Assembly: GCF_005405425.1 (NCBI RefSeq)
Contig: NZ_BJEA01000011.1
Location: 62,001-126,000, forward strand
Reading direction: 5' to 3'
Length of the DNA: 64,000 bases
DNA from: Lactiplantibacillus modestisalitolerans
Lineage (GTDB): Bacteria > Bacillota > Bacilli > Lactobacillales > Lactobacillaceae
The notes under the pieces were generated by a model that was not told where the DNA came from, did no database searches, and worked only from the letters and a program-made list of their open reading frames with translations. Shown piece by piece: positions 26,794 through 35,856 of the stretch. A program made the translations under genes and the position numbers. Numbering within the stretch: position 1 is the stretch's first letter; each line of letters opens with the position of its first letter.

Positions 26794-29160
26794 TTAACGT
26801 TGAATATTTTGACGAATTTCAGACTTCATAAATAATCGGGTCGTATCGTAATCGATGCTGGCAACCATTTCTTCGAACATTTGGTAACCATCCCGCTGAT
26901 ATTCAACTAACGGGTTCAACTGCCCGTAACCCCGCAGCCCAATTGATTGCCGCAACTGATCCATCGCGTCAATGTGATCCGTCCAGTGAGAATCAACCAC
27001 GCGTAAAATAACGACCTTTTCAAACTCAAGCATTTGGCCTTCGTCGTAGAGTTGCTTAGCTTTTTCAGCGTAGACTTGGTCAACTCGCTTCATCAGGTAA
27101 TCTTCAACTTCCGTAGCAGATTTACCTTGTAAGTCCTTTTTACTAATGGAATCTTCACGAACCATGGCTGACTGGGCAAAGTCCACGATGGCGTCTAAGT
27201 CCCAATTCTTGGCGTCGCTCCCTTGCATATGCAACTGAACAGTCCGTTCAACGGTCCGCTTAATCATTGGCATAATCACGGCTTTCAGCGACTTGTCTTC
27301 CATAATAACCTGTTGCCGTTCGCCGTAAATAACTTCCCGTTGCGCCCGCATAACGTCATCATATTGAAGCACGTTTTTCCGCGAATCGTAGTTATTCCCT
27401 TCGACCCGCTTTTGAGCCGATTCAACTTGACGCGTAATCATCCGCGATTGAATAACTGCATCGTCATCTTCGACTTTCATTCGTTGCAAGAAGTTCTTAA
27501 TTCGTTCAGAACCGAACCGTAGCATCAAGTCATCTTCAAGCGACAAATAAAACTGTGACATCCCCGGATCACCTTGCCGGCCAGAACGGCCCCGCAGCTG
27601 GTTATCAATCCGGCGAGACTCGTGGCGTTCAGTCCCAATAACGGCTAACCCGCCAAGTTCCTTAACACCTGGTCCCAATTTAATATCGGTCCCCCGACCA
27701 GCCATGTTGGTCGCAATCGTAACGGCTCCGCGTTGACCCGCGTTCGCAACGATATCCGCTTCCTTCGCGTGGTTCTTCGCGTTTAAAACAACGTGCGGAA
27801 TCCCGGCTTCATCTAAACGGTGTGACAAATATTCAGACGTTTCCACGGCCACGGTCCCAATCAGCATCGGCTGCCCCTTCTTGTAAAGGGCCTGAATTTC
27901 CTTAACAACCGCGTTAAACTTACTTTGCAACGTTGGGTATAACAAATCAGAACGGTCATCCCGAATCATTGGCCGGTTGGTTGGAATCGTAATAACTTCC
28001 ATGTTGTAAATTTCACGGAATTCTTCTTGTTCCGTCTTAGCCGTCCCGGTCATCCCGGATAATTTCTTATACATCCGGAACAAATTTTGATATGTGATGT
28101 TGGCCATGGTCTTCGTTTCTTCTTGAATCTCGACGTGTTCCTTTGCTTCAATCGCTTGGTGTAACCCGTCAGAGAACCGCCGACCATCCATGATCCGCCC
28201 CGTAAAGGAATCAACGATTAACGCTTCACCATCCTGGATCACGTAATCCTTATCCTTTAACATGATGTAGTTCGCGCGCAACGCTTCGTCCAAGTAATGG
28301 TTTAAAGCCGTATTATCCGTATCATAAAGGTTCTTTAGGCCAAAGTACTTCTCAGCCTTACGAATCCCTTCATCGAGTAACGCAACCGTCTTGGATTCAA
28401 GGTCAACTTTATAATCCTCTTCCTTAGTCAGGGTCTTCGCAAACCGATCAGCCCGCTTATACATCCCGGTCGTACCTTCAGATTGACCAGAAATAATCAA
28501 CGGGGTCCGGGCCTCATCAATTAAAATTGAGTCAACTTCATCGATGATGGCAAAGTTAAGCGGCCGCTGAACCATATCTTCGCGGTAAACAACCATGTTG
28601 TCCCGTAAGTAGTCAAACCCAATTTCACCGTTGGTCGAATAAGTAATGTCCGCGTTATAAGCCGCGCGTTTTTCTTCTGGTGATTTATCAGCACCGTTAA
28701 TTCCGACACTCATTCCCAACCAGTGGTAAAGTTCACCCATTTCAGTCGCATCCCGCGCTGATAAGTATTCGTTAACCGTGACAACGTGTACCCCGTCACC
28801 CGAAAGTGCGTTTAAGTAAACGGGCATGGTCGCCGTTAAGGTTTTCCCTTCACCGGTTTTCATTTCGGCAATGTCGCCTTCGTGTAAAACAATTCCCCCT
28901 AAAATCTGGACGTGGAACGGGTAAAGTCCCAACACCCGCTTGGCTGCTTCACGCGCCGTAGCAAATGCTTCGGGAAGCAAATCATCAAGGGATTCGCCCT
29001 CCTTATATCGTTCTTGAAATTCCGGGGTCTTAGCTTTTAAGTCAGCATCGCTTAGCTTGGCATATTCGTCAGCGTAAGCTTCAACCCGATTAGCGGTCTT
29101 ATCCAGGCGCCGAATAACCCGCTTGTCACTTTCAACCCAGCGTTTTAAAATGTTGGCCAT
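26794..29160 (-). CDS. secA: Preprotein translocase ATPase SecA
   Basis: Motor that pushes unfolded preproteins through SecYEG. At 788 residues it has the DEAD motor with Walker A MKTGEGKT (about 101-108), Walker [10 protein letters not shown], the SAT-like region and the helical scaffold. It ends QNIQR without the C-terminal CxCxnCH zinc tail that binds SecB in proteobacteria, as is usual in lactobacilli. It lies just upstream of prfB in the common secA-prfB order but has its own terminator. Confidence 0.98.
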   Translation of the reverse strand: MANILKRWVESDKRVIRRLDKTANRVEAYADEYAKLSDADLKAKTPEFQERYKEGESLDDLLPEAFATAREAAKRVLGLYPFHVQILGGIVLHEGDIAEMKTGEGKTLTATMPVYLNALSGDGVHVVTVNEYLSARDATEMGELYHWLGMSVGINGADKSPEEKRAAYNADITYSTNGEIGFDYLRDNMVVYREDMVQRPLNFAIIDEVDSILIDEARTPLIISGQSEGTTGMYKRADRFAKTLTKEEDYKVDLESKTVALLDEGIRKAEKYFGLKNLYDTDNTALNHYLDEALRANYIMLKDKDYVIQDGEALIVDSFTGRIMDGRRFSDGLHQAIEAKEHVEIQEETKTMANITYQNLFRMYKKLSGMTGTAKTEQEEFREIYNMEVITIPTNRPMIRDDRSDLLYPTLQSKFNAVVKEIQALYKKGQPMLIGTVAVETSEYLSHRLDEAGIPHVVLNAKNHAKEADIVANAGQRGAVTIATNMAGRGTDIKLGPGVKELGGLAVIGTERHESRRIDNQLRGRSGRQGDPGMSQFYLSLEDDLMLRFGSERIKNFLQRMKVEDDDAVIQSRMITRQVESAQKRVEGNNYDSRKNVLQYDDVMRAQREVIYGERQQVIMEDKSLKAVIMPMIKRTVERTVQLHMQGSDAKNWDLDAIVDFAQSAMVREDSISKKDLQGKSATEVEDYLMKRVDQVYAEKAKQLYDEGQMLEFEKVVILRVVDSHWTDHIDAMDQLRQSIGLRGYGQLNPLVEYQRDGYQMFEEMVASIDYDTTRLFMKSEIRQNIQR

Positions 29161-29599
29161 TTACGTATCCTCTCCAAATAATTATTCTTAAGTAACGTTT
29201 AATTCGTCTATTTCAAAATAAAATACCAAGTGTAATTTTACCATCTTTTAAAGGTAATGAAAACTGCGCAACCCCGATGTAACCGATACCGTAACCTTTA
29301 CTTAATAAAGAAAATCGTGCTTGCTAAGTCAACTTACAAAACCAAAGCCATCATTAACCATTATTTACCGGTTGGTAACCGCTGTTGAAGCCCCAAATCA
29401 TAACTAACTAGGCCCGTTTCAATTACTATAATTTTATGTCATATGGGCATTGAGCTGCTAAAAAGATGCCAGTTGAGTTTTCAAAAAACTCATTATACTT
29501 GCCAGAATAAGTGGGCAAAGAGACTGTATTTAATTTTATAAATGTTCGGTCGAACCAGCTTCACCAATTGGTACAAAACTATTATTCAAGGATTCAAAA
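29161..29599. other. Intergenic region between secA and hpf
   Basis: About 440 bases without a supportable gene. The part next to secA must hold its promoter, and GAGAGGAT lies close before the ATG. A perfect 8-bp palindrome with a 3-nt loop sits at 29474-29492 (TGAGTTTT, CAA, AAAACTCA) with no obvious T run. No RNA gene, riboswitch or transposon end could be recognised in the AT-rich remainder. Confidence 0.5.
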
Positions 29600-29626
29600 A
29601 AGGGACCGTGTTTTTCACGGCCCCTT
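29600..29626 (-). terminator. Terminator of hpf
   Basis: An 11-bp stem with one mismatch and a 5-nt loop lies 17 bases beyond the hpf stop and is followed on the minus strand by TTTTTT. Confidence 0.88.
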
Positions 29627-29642
29627 CGTTAACTTATTGAAT

Positions 29643-30209
29643 TTAGTGTTGATTATCGGTTTCAATTAAACCGTAACGACCATCGTTGCGCCGGTAGACG
29701 ATGTTAATGGCATCCGTCTCAGCGTCTTCATAGATAAAGAAATCATGGCCCAGCATATCCATTTGCAGGATTGCTTCTTCATTATCCATTGGCTTTAACG
29801 CCACGCGCTTCGTACGTACAACGTCTAATTTATCGTCCTGATCATTATCTGCGGCAGCAATTGTTTCATCAGTTGCTGCAAAGTCAATCGCTTTATAGCC
29901 CTTTTCACGGGACTTGCGGTTAACCTTAGTTTTGTACTTGCGAATCTGGCGTTCGAGTTTATCGGTCACCAAATCAACGCTTGCATACATATCAGGAGAA
30001 GTTTCTTCTGCCCGGAGAACTAAATATGGAAGTGGAATTGTTACTTCGACTTTAGCAGTCTTATCTGGGTGAATCTTCAAGTTGACGTGCGCGGTTGAGT
30101 TCACCGCTTGGTCAAAGTACTTTTGTAGTTTACCCACCCTTTTTTGGACATAGTCCCGAATGGCTTGAGTCACTTCGATATTTTCACCGCGAATATTAAA
30201 ATTTAGCAT
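29643..30209 (-). CDS. hpf: Long ribosome hibernation promoting factor
   Basis: Drives 100S ribosome dimer formation in stationary phase. The 188-residue length marks the long form: an N-terminal S30AE/RaiA domain (about 1-100, starting MLNFNIRGENIEVT) and a C-terminal dimerisation domain (about 125-185, with MDNEEAILQMDMLGHDFFIY and NIVYRRNDGRYGLI). It has its own sigma-A promoter upstream and its own terminator, so it is monocistronic. Confidence 0.96.
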   Translation of the reverse strand: MLNFNIRGENIEVTQAIRDYVQKRVGKLQKYFDQAVNSTAHVNLKIHPDKTAKVEVTIPLPYLVLRAEETSPDMYASVDLVTDKLERQIRKYKTKVNRKSREKGYKAIDFAATDETIAAADNDQDDKLDVVRTKRVALKPMDNEEAILQMDMLGHDFFIYEDAETDAINIVYRRNDGRYGLIETDNQH

Positions 30210-30287
30210 AGATCTTCTCTCCCTTCACACATTGCTGTGTACTCAAAGAGGTCAAAGGACCACTCTTTAACTCCTTTGCTTAATTTC

Positions 30288-30316
30288 ATTATAATAGAAA
30301 GCGCTATAATAAACAA
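30288..30316 (-). promoter_or_regulatory. hpf promoter
   Basis: TTGTTT (30311-30316) and a perfect TATAAT (30288-30293) are 17 bp apart on the minus strand, about 80 bases before the hpf start. Confidence 0.78.
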
Positions 30317-30340
30317 TCCATATGGTACTTTTCATTATAA

Positions 30341-30982
30341 TTAGCGCGTCAGGGTTAGCCCAACCACGGACTTGGCACCGCTTTCCAGTAGCAAGCTAGC
30401 CGCGCTTCGGAGGGTGCGACCCGTATCGTACTGATCATCCAACAGGAGTACCTTTTTCCCAACCAACGCTGAAAGGTCGCCGGTTAACCGAAAATGACGG
30501 GGGTGCGGTTGCGGGTCCTTTTTTTCGGCTAGGGCTAATTGAACCGGTCCCAATTCTGGTTGAAACCAGCCCGCCACTTGATGGTACCCCCGAATTTGCA
30601 GCGCTCGCGCCGTAACTGGAATTATTAACACTAAGTCGGCATGTATCCGCTCAACCGCGCACCCAAAAATGGTGCTAAAAACCGCGCGCAGGCGGTAATC
30701 CCCCTGACGCTTGTAGCGTTGCAAATAGGCTACCATTGCGTCATTCAAAGTAAACAACGCTCGGTTATGAAAATTTAGCGTGGGTCCCCAGCGTTGACAA
30801 TCGGGACAAGGCTGGCGATTCAGCTGACTTCGGCCACACCCCGGGCAGGCCTGTTCATCAATCGGCATAAAGCTTTGCCAACAAGTCGAGCAAACCCGCG
30901 GGCGTGGTTGGATCTGCCAGCTCAACAGCCAAGCTAAACTTAATTTAGTCGCTAGCGGTCGCTGGCACAGTAGGCATTGCAC
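30341..30982 (-). CDS. comFC: Competence protein ComFC (phosphoribosyltransferase-like)
   Basis: Cytoplasmic protein needed for DNA uptake in transformable Firmicutes. Residues 1-70 hold zinc-binding Cys pairs (CLLC, CSTC, CPGC, CPDC). The rest is a type I phosphoribosyltransferase fold with the PRPP motif VLLLDDQYDTGRT near 178-190. The 213-residue gene overlaps comFA by 38 bases. Presence of comFA/comFC does not by itself prove natural competence. Confidence 0.93.
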   Translation of the reverse strand: MQCLLCQRPLATKLSLAWLLSWQIQPRPRVCSTCWQSFMPIDEQACPGCGRSQLNRQPCPDCQRWGPTLNFHNRALFTLNDAMVAYLQRYKRQGDYRLRAVFSTIFGCAVERIHADLVLIIPVTARALQIRGYHQVAGWFQPELGPVQLALAEKKDPQPHPRHFRLTGDLSALVGKKVLLLDDQYDTGRTLRSAASLLLESGAKSVVGLTLTR

Positions 30983-32300
30983 GTCGTAGTCGCCGTCCTT
31001 TCTGATTAACCAATTTAATTTGGCGCTGGGCTGCTTTCAAGGGCCGGGAATGGCTCCCCGCTAACATCCAAACTAAGCCCGTCGGTCGATTCGCACTCCG
31101 GCCAACGCGGCCCGCGATTTGGACGAGCGCAGCGGTGGAAAAAACCGCGTCGTCGGCGCCCAGGACAATCACGTCAATTCCTGGAAAAGTAACGCCCCGT
31201 TCTAAAATCGTCGTGGTGATTAAATACTGAACTTGTTCAGCCCGCATTTGCTGAACCTTGGCTAACCGGTCGGGATCCGCCGCGTGCACGGTTAACCCCT
31301 TAAGTGCTGGTGCACAAGCCTTAAGCGCCGCCCACACAACTGAAAGTTGGGCCACGTGGGGCACGAATAATAAGAACCGTTGCCCAGTCTGGACGTAGCG
31401 TTGCAGTTGTTTTTGCAAGCAACGGGGAAGCTGACCGGCTTGCAATTGTTGCCGCCAACTAGGCGTTAGTTGCACCGTAATCGTTGGTAATAGGTGCTGG
31501 TGGTAACGCAACGGTAAGTAGCTAATGCTTAACTGCTGGCGCGCCACTTGGCGGAGCAAATCCTGACTAGGGGTAGCCGTCAAGTATAGTAGCGCCCCGC
31601 TCGGCTTCACGGCGTTATTCACCGCGTAAGCGAGCCGCGGATTGGCCGCAAAGGGAAAGGCGTCGACCTCATCAATGATCAGCACGTCAAACGCATGTCG
31701 AAACCGTAATAGCTGGTGGGTCGTACACACCGTCAATTGCCGGTAAACGTATGGTTCTGGTTCCCGACCGTGCAATAAGGCCAGCGGTTCATCCGCAAAG
31801 GCTGCCTGCAATCGCGGGGCCAATTCCAAACAAACGTCTACTCGCGGCGACGCGACCGCGACCCGGCGCCCCTGGGCAAGCGCCCAAGCAATTCCTGGAA
31901 ACAGCATTTCTGTTTTTCCCGCCCCTGTGACTGCCCACAATAAGTGGCGACTCGCAGCCCCAAACCGCGCTTTAATCTCGGCCGCACAAGTCGCCTGCTG
32001 TGGCGTTAATTTTCCCTGCCACGTACAGCGCGAACGATTTGGAAAGTCATTTGGCTCCGGAATATGATAAAGTGAAGTAAGGGTACTCACGCGGCCGAGG
32101 TTGATACACTGGTAACAATAGTACTGTTGATCAGGTAATTGCGCCCATTCTGGGCGTAAAAGGCTCCCACACCGCAAGCACTGAATTCGCGCCCCCTGAA
32201 CTTCGATTCCCGGCAGACAAATTGCAGTACCGGGTAAGTGTTGGGCCGTGCTTGCGTCTACGGGAATTTGACGGCCATAAAGGTCTTTTTCAGTAATCAT
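30945..32300 (-). CDS. comFA: Competence DNA helicase ComFA
   Basis: Membrane-associated ATP-driven DNA translocase for transforming single-stranded DNA. A four-cysteine zinc motif (CLRCG and CYQCI, about 41-65) precedes the helicase core with Walker A TGAGKTEM, DEVD Walker B, LTATPS motif III and the C-terminal QIAGRVGRS motif VI. Length (451) is typical. It is divergent from the yigZ-like gene with about 60 bases between, so its promoter overlaps that gene's control region. Confidence 0.95.
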   Translation of the reverse strand: MITEKDLYGRQIPVDASTAQHLPGTAICLPGIEVQGARIQCLRCGSLLRPEWAQLPDQQYYCYQCINLGRVSTLTSLYHIPEPNDFPNRSRCTWQGKLTPQQATCAAEIKARFGAASRHLLWAVTGAGKTEMLFPGIAWALAQGRRVAVASPRVDVCLELAPRLQAAFADEPLALLHGREPEPYVYRQLTVCTTHQLLRFRHAFDVLIIDEVDAFPFAANPRLAYAVNNAVKPSGALLYLTATPSQDLLRQVARQQLSISYLPLRYHQHLLPTITVQLTPSWRQQLQAGQLPRCLQKQLQRYVQTGQRFLLFVPHVAQLSVVWAALKACAPALKGLTVHAADPDRLAKVQQMRAEQVQYLITTTILERGVTFPGIDVIVLGADDAVFSTAALVQIAGRVGRSANRPTGLVWMLAGSHSRPLKAAQRQIKLVNQKGRRLRRAMPTVPATASD

Positions 32301-32364
32301 TACCTCGCCTCCTTACCTACTAGTTACGTAAAATAAGATAATTTTCTCGAAAGGATTGGTTAGC

Positions 32365-33015
32365 TTGACAAAACCGTATTACACCATCACTGCTGATGGC
32401 ACCTCCGAGCAGACCATCAAAAAGTCCCGCTTCATCGCCCACCTTTTTCGGATTCAAGATGAAACTGACGCTCAAAATAAATTGGCCGCGGTCCGGGCGG
32501 CAAACCCTAAAGCCAACCACAACTGCTTTGCTTACGTTCTCGGCGATGACGATCACGTGCAACGCATGAGTGATGATGGCGAGCCATCTGGAACAGCGGG
32601 GTCGCCAATTTTAGAAGTTCTCAAAACTAACGAGTTACACGACGTTCTCGCAGTGGTCACCCGTTATTTTGGGGGCATTAAATTGGGAGCTGGTGGACTC
32701 ATCCGGGCTTACAACGGTACGCCCGCTCAAGCAATTGAGGCCATCGGCAAGGTTCAGCGCGTCCTCCAGACAAAACTCGCCGTAACCATTGATTATTCTC
32801 AACTGGACGCCCTAAACTACCACCTACAACAACACGCCATCACCACCCTATCAACCGATTACGGGGCCCAAGTCACGTTAAAAATCGCAGTTGATCAAGC
32901 TGCGTTGCCCACCGTTCAAACTGCCATTACCAACTTACTGAGTGGTCAAGTCAACTTTGAGGATCAGGGACAACAGTACAACGAAGTCCCAATAACCTCG
33001 CCCCATTCGCTGTAA
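32365..33015 (+). CDS. YigZ/IMPACT family protein
   Basis: About 216 residues with the N-terminal UPF0029/IMPACT motifs: KKSRFIAH, SDDGEPSGTAGSPIL and TRYFGGIKLGAGGLIRAY. A second ferredoxin-like domain follows (about 135-210). The start is probably TTG at 32365-32367, nine bases after AAAGGA; an earlier in-frame TTG touches that site. Members occur next to comFA in many Firmicutes. Biochemical role is poorly defined; the family resembles eukaryotic translation regulator IMPACT. Confidence 0.88.
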   Translation: MTKPYYTITADGTSEQTIKKSRFIAHLFRIQDETDAQNKLAAVRAANPKANHNCFAYVLGDDDHVQRMSDDGEPSGTAGSPILEVLKTNELHDVLAVVTRYFGGIKLGAGGLIRAYNGTPAQAIEAIGKVQRVLQTKLAVTIDYSQLDALNYHLQQHAITTLSTDYGAQVTLKIAVDQAALPTVQTAITNLLSGQVNFEDQGQQYNEVPITSPHSL

Positions 33016-33057
33016 CCGGCCGTAGAAGCCATCATCAATGATTATTAACCCGAAAAA

Positions 33058-33086
33058 AAGGCACCCGGAATAGCTCCGAGTGCCTT
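33058..33086. terminator. Convergent terminator between yigZ-like gene and second pstS
   Basis: A 12-bp stem with one mismatch and a 5-nt loop lies between two convergent genes. The minus strand has a run of seven T, so it mainly serves pstS; the plus side has a weaker T tract. Confidence 0.88.
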
Positions 33087-33102
33087 GCTTATTAGTGCCA
33101 AT

Positions 33103-34005
33103 TTATTTCATTTCAGTAATGTTACCAGATTGACTCCGGTCAACCTTCATCGAAGTCAACGGAATGTAACCTAATTTCTTAACTAGGCTCCCTTGAACAC
33201 TGTCAGAAGTCATGTAAGTTAGGAAGTTCTTCACTTCTCCAGCTGGCTTACCCTTCGTATACATGTGTTCATAGGCCCAAACCTTCCACTTATTCGTCGC
33301 CACGTTTTCTTCAGTTGGTGCTACTTTATCAATTGATAAAGCTTGTAAATCAGACTTGACGTATGAGAACGCTAAGTAGCTGATTGCCCCTGGCGTGGTG
33401 CTAACAATTTTTTGTACCGTCCCGTTGGAATCTTGTTCTTGGCTGGTAGCGACCTTCGCGTTATCCAAAGCCCACTTTTCAAAAGTTGCACGGGTCCCAC
33501 TACCTTGCGCCCGGTTGATAACGGTAATTTTTTCGTCCTTACCGCCAACTTCCTTCCAGTTCTTAATCTTTCCTTGGAAAATTTGCACGAGTTGTTCCTT
33601 AGAAACGTTGGTAACCCCAGCATCTTTGTTGACAACTGGCGCCATCCCAACAACGGCCACCTTATGATCAACGAGGCCCTTAGCATCGAGACCCTTTTGT
33701 TCTTCGGCAAATAAGTCGGAGTTCCCAATGTTAACAGAACCCTTAGCAACTTGGCTTAGACCGGCACCGGACCCACCACCTTGAACATTAATTGTAACTT
33801 TAGCATGTTCATCTTGATAAGCTTGCCCAGCTTGTTCAACTAATGGTTGTAAAGCGGTGGAACCCGTGGCAACAATTTTGGTTGCCTTAGCACTGCTACT
33901 ACTGCTACTTGTGTTCTTGGTGCTCGTAGCTGAATTACTGCCACAACCTGCAAGTAAAATGGTCACTGTTAAGGCCAGCGCGCCAAGCGTTACTGCTTTT
34001 TTCAT
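33103..34005 (-). CDS. pstS: Second phosphate-binding protein, PstS lipoprotein
   Basis: Orphan phosphate-binding lipoprotein about 12 kb from the pst operon. The signal peptide ends in the lipobox LAGC (Cys21), followed by a Ser/Thr-rich linker and the PstS core: IVATGSTALQPL, NVQGGGSGAGLSQ and NRAQGSGTR, closely parallel to the operon PstS. No transporter subunits adjoin it, so it probably delivers phosphate to the same PstCAB complex. A PhoP-box-like array lies 172-221 bases upstream. Unlike the operon copy it has a lipid anchor. Confidence 0.95.
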   Translation of the reverse strand: MKKAVTLGALALTVTILLAGCGSNSATSTKNTSSSSSSAKATKIVATGSTALQPLVEQAGQAYQDEHAKVTINVQGGGSGAGLSQVAKGSVNIGNSDLFAEEQKGLDAKGLVDHKVAVVGMAPVVNKDAGVTNVSKEQLVQIFQGKIKNWKEVGGKDEKITVINRAQGSGTRATFEKWALDNAKVATSQEQDSNGTVQKIVSTTPGAISYLAFSYVKSDLQALSIDKVAPTEENVATNKWKVWAYEHMYTKGKPAGEVKNFLTYMTSDSVQGSLVKKLGYIPLTSMKVDRSQSGNITEMK

Positions 34006-34176
34006 ATTTGAAACTCCCCTTTTCCAAATTGATTCTCATAATAAAACAACCAACGTTGTCCAATCAAACGCGTCGTTCTGGGTAGGAAATACGCCGTCGT
34101 GATTTGAGCATGATCACCTTTTGATCAAAACAATTCATTGATTGTTCATGGAACACTTTTAATAATACGGGTAGTT

Positions 34177-34226
34177 TGTAAAAGGAACATGATGATTATG
34201 TAAATCCCTTGTATAGATTCGGTAAA
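34177..34226 (-). promoter_or_regulatory. PhoP box array upstream of second pstS
   Basis: Read on the minus strand, hexamers TTTACC (34221-34226), TATACA (34210-34215), TTTACA (34199-34204), a diverged ATCATG (34188-34193) and TTTACA (34177-34182) lie exactly 11 bp apart. This is the same array as before pstS of the operon and phnD. Confidence 0.82.
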
Positions 34227-34275
34227 GGCGATTTAGATCAACTTAAGCTGGTGTTGCCGAAAAAGGGCGTGTGCC

Positions 34276-34314
34276 AAAAGTCGGTTAGCCGTTAAGCGGA
34301 GCCAGCTGACTTTT
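34276..34314. repeat. Imperfect palindrome bordering the IS110 remnant
   Basis: AAAAGTCGGTTAGC and GCCAGCTGACTTTT pair over 14 positions with one mismatch and two wobble pairs, loop 11. The left arm with its flank (GTGTGCCAAAAGTC) resembles GTGTGTCCCAAAAGTC at 51562-51577 in the phnW leader. It may be a dispersed palindromic repeat or an old terminator. Confidence 0.45.
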
Positions 34315-34574
34315 AGCTATTTTCGGAGATACAAACGCGGTGATGCTTACGCTCGTAGCATTTTATTCTTTGCCGTTCGTAACATGATCCGCCAACAAAA
34401 AGCGGCTCCCAACCATATTGTTGATTATTATTACCAGTTAAAAAAGGACCTCATCCTAAACAGGATAAGGTCGCAGTGGTGGCCTGCATGAATAAGACCG
34501 TCAAATGTCTTTTATTCATGGTGAAAGCCAACCAATTGTATGATTACTCATGCCACGGACTCGCGGTCCATTAA
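34315..34574 (+). pseudogene. C-terminal remnant of an IS110-family transposase
   Basis: Translation gives SYFRRYKRGDAYARSILFF, then VRNMIRQQKAAPNHIVDYYYQ and, after a -1 shift, KVAVVACMNKTVKCLLFMVK ending DYSCHG. These are the conserved end of IS116/IS110/IS902 transposases. The frame breaks at a run of six A (34440-34445); one more A would restore it, so a homopolymer deletion is the simplest cause. Everything before residue FRRYKRG is missing, and no second IS end is seen. It is a decayed fragment between pstS and tagO. Confidence 0.85.
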
Positions 34575-34597
34575 GGTTCACACCTTATAATCTATTT

Positions 34598-35695
34598 TTA
34601 ATAATTACTCTTAGATGTAAACCGGGCAACCGTTCGTTTAATCCAATTCAAGAATGGCTGGCGGTCATCGCCGGCTAAACCAATGGCTTCCACGAAGAGT
34701 TCTAGCCCTAACAGTAAGCCGATGGTTAACAGAATCGACCCCCAAATTGAAGAAATAGGATAAAGTAAGGAAATAAATGAGAAGATTAGCGCAATCCCAT
34801 AAATAACCATCACCGTTTGCCGGTGCGTCAGCCCTAGCTGCATTAGCCGGTGATGCAAATGGTGTTTATCAGCCTGTGAAATGGGCTTTTTATTTAAAAT
34901 TCGGCGAATCATGGCGTAGACGGTATCCGTGATTGGTACGCCCAGGATCATCACGGGAATCCCCACCGAGATCAACGTAACATTCTTTAAGCCAAACAGT
35001 GAGAAAACCGCCGTCATGAACCCAATAAACAGCGATCCGGTATCGCCTAAATAAATGCGTGCCGGGAAAAAGTTATACGGCAGGAAACCTAACATTGCCG
35101 CCACTAATGTAAAGATCAGTAATGAAACGAACGTATTCGCATTTAAAAAGAAGAGACCAATAATCCCCATCGTACTGAGCGATATAATCGACACCCCGGT
35201 TGCCAAGCCGTCTAAACCATCAATCAAATTAACCGCGTTGGTAATGGCTAAAATCCATAGTAGGGTTACCGGTAAGCTTAACCATTGAAAGTGAATTAAC
35301 CCAATAAACGGAACCGTAAAGGTGGTCATCCGAATACCACCGATAAAGTAAACTTCTAACGCTGCTAACGTAATCCCCAGCATCTTCTGACGGGGTTTTA
35401 ATTCATAAATATCGTCAATCACTCCGGTAGCAATAATGATTAACTCGCCACCTAGTAACGCGTAAAAGAGGCGGGTGGGAAACTGGTGCATTAAATATAA
35501 AACCACCGTGCCAAACGTATATGCTAAGAAAATGGCCAGCCCACCCATCGTCGGCATCGGAATCTTGTTAACCCGACGCCGGTTGGGTTTATCGACCGCC
35601 CCAATCTTAAACGCAAGCTTCCGCACAAACGGCGTCATTAATGCCGCGATGATCATGGTTGCCACGAGGCAAACTAATATTTCAAATCTAATCAT
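34598..35695 (-). CDS. tagO: UDP-GlcNAc:undecaprenyl-phosphate GlcNAc-1-phosphate transferase
   Basis: Starts wall teichoic acid (and possibly other polymer) synthesis by moving GlcNAc-1-phosphate to undecaprenyl phosphate. About eleven membrane helices are visible, with the family motifs DDIYELKPRQKM (Asp pair), NAVNLIDGLDGLA, IYLGDTGSLFIGF and the C-terminal HHLHHRL histidine loop. Length 365 is typical of TagO/WecA. It stands alone here, so involvement in the EPS cluster is unlikely, as synthase-dependent systems do not use a lipid carrier. Confidence 0.93.
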   Translation of the reverse strand: MIRFEILVCLVATMIIAALMTPFVRKLAFKIGAVDKPNRRRVNKIPMPTMGGLAIFLAYTFGTVVLYLMHQFPTRLFYALLGGELIIIATGVIDDIYELKPRQKMLGITLAALEVYFIGGIRMTTFTVPFIGLIHFQWLSLPVTLLWILAITNAVNLIDGLDGLATGVSIISLSTMGIIGLFFLNANTFVSLLIFTLVAAMLGFLPYNFFPARIYLGDTGSLFIGFMTAVFSLFGLKNVTLISVGIPVMILGVPITDTVYAMIRRILNKKPISQADKHHLHHRLMQLGLTHRQTVMVIYGIALIFSFISLLYPISSIWGSILLTIGLLLGLELFVEAIGLAGDDRQPFLNWIKRTVARFTSKSNY

Positions 35696-35823
35696 TTGTG
35701 CGCAACTCCCTTTCAGCTATTACGATAATTATACAAATCTACCAGAACGTTGACAACTCACTTCAATGAAACTTAATGAAGCTAACACACTTCATTCACA
35801 ATTAAACCATTAAAATACCCGAA

Positions 35824-35851
35824 AGGCGCGCCGTCCGCTGACAACGCGCCT
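35824..35851 (-). terminator. Weak terminator-like hairpin after kimA
   Basis: A 7-bp G/C-rich stem (AGGCGCG and complement, loop 14) lies 6 bases past the kimA stop, followed on the minus strand only by TTTCGGG. Poor T tract, so low confidence. Confidence 0.4.
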
Positions 35852-35856
35852 GATAA

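Noticed and set aside
34438-34446. A AAA AAG slippery sequence in the IS110 remnant as a programmed -1 frameshift
   Set aside because: IS110 transposases are single-frame proteins; the 5' part of the gene is gone, so a simple deletion in an A run explains it.
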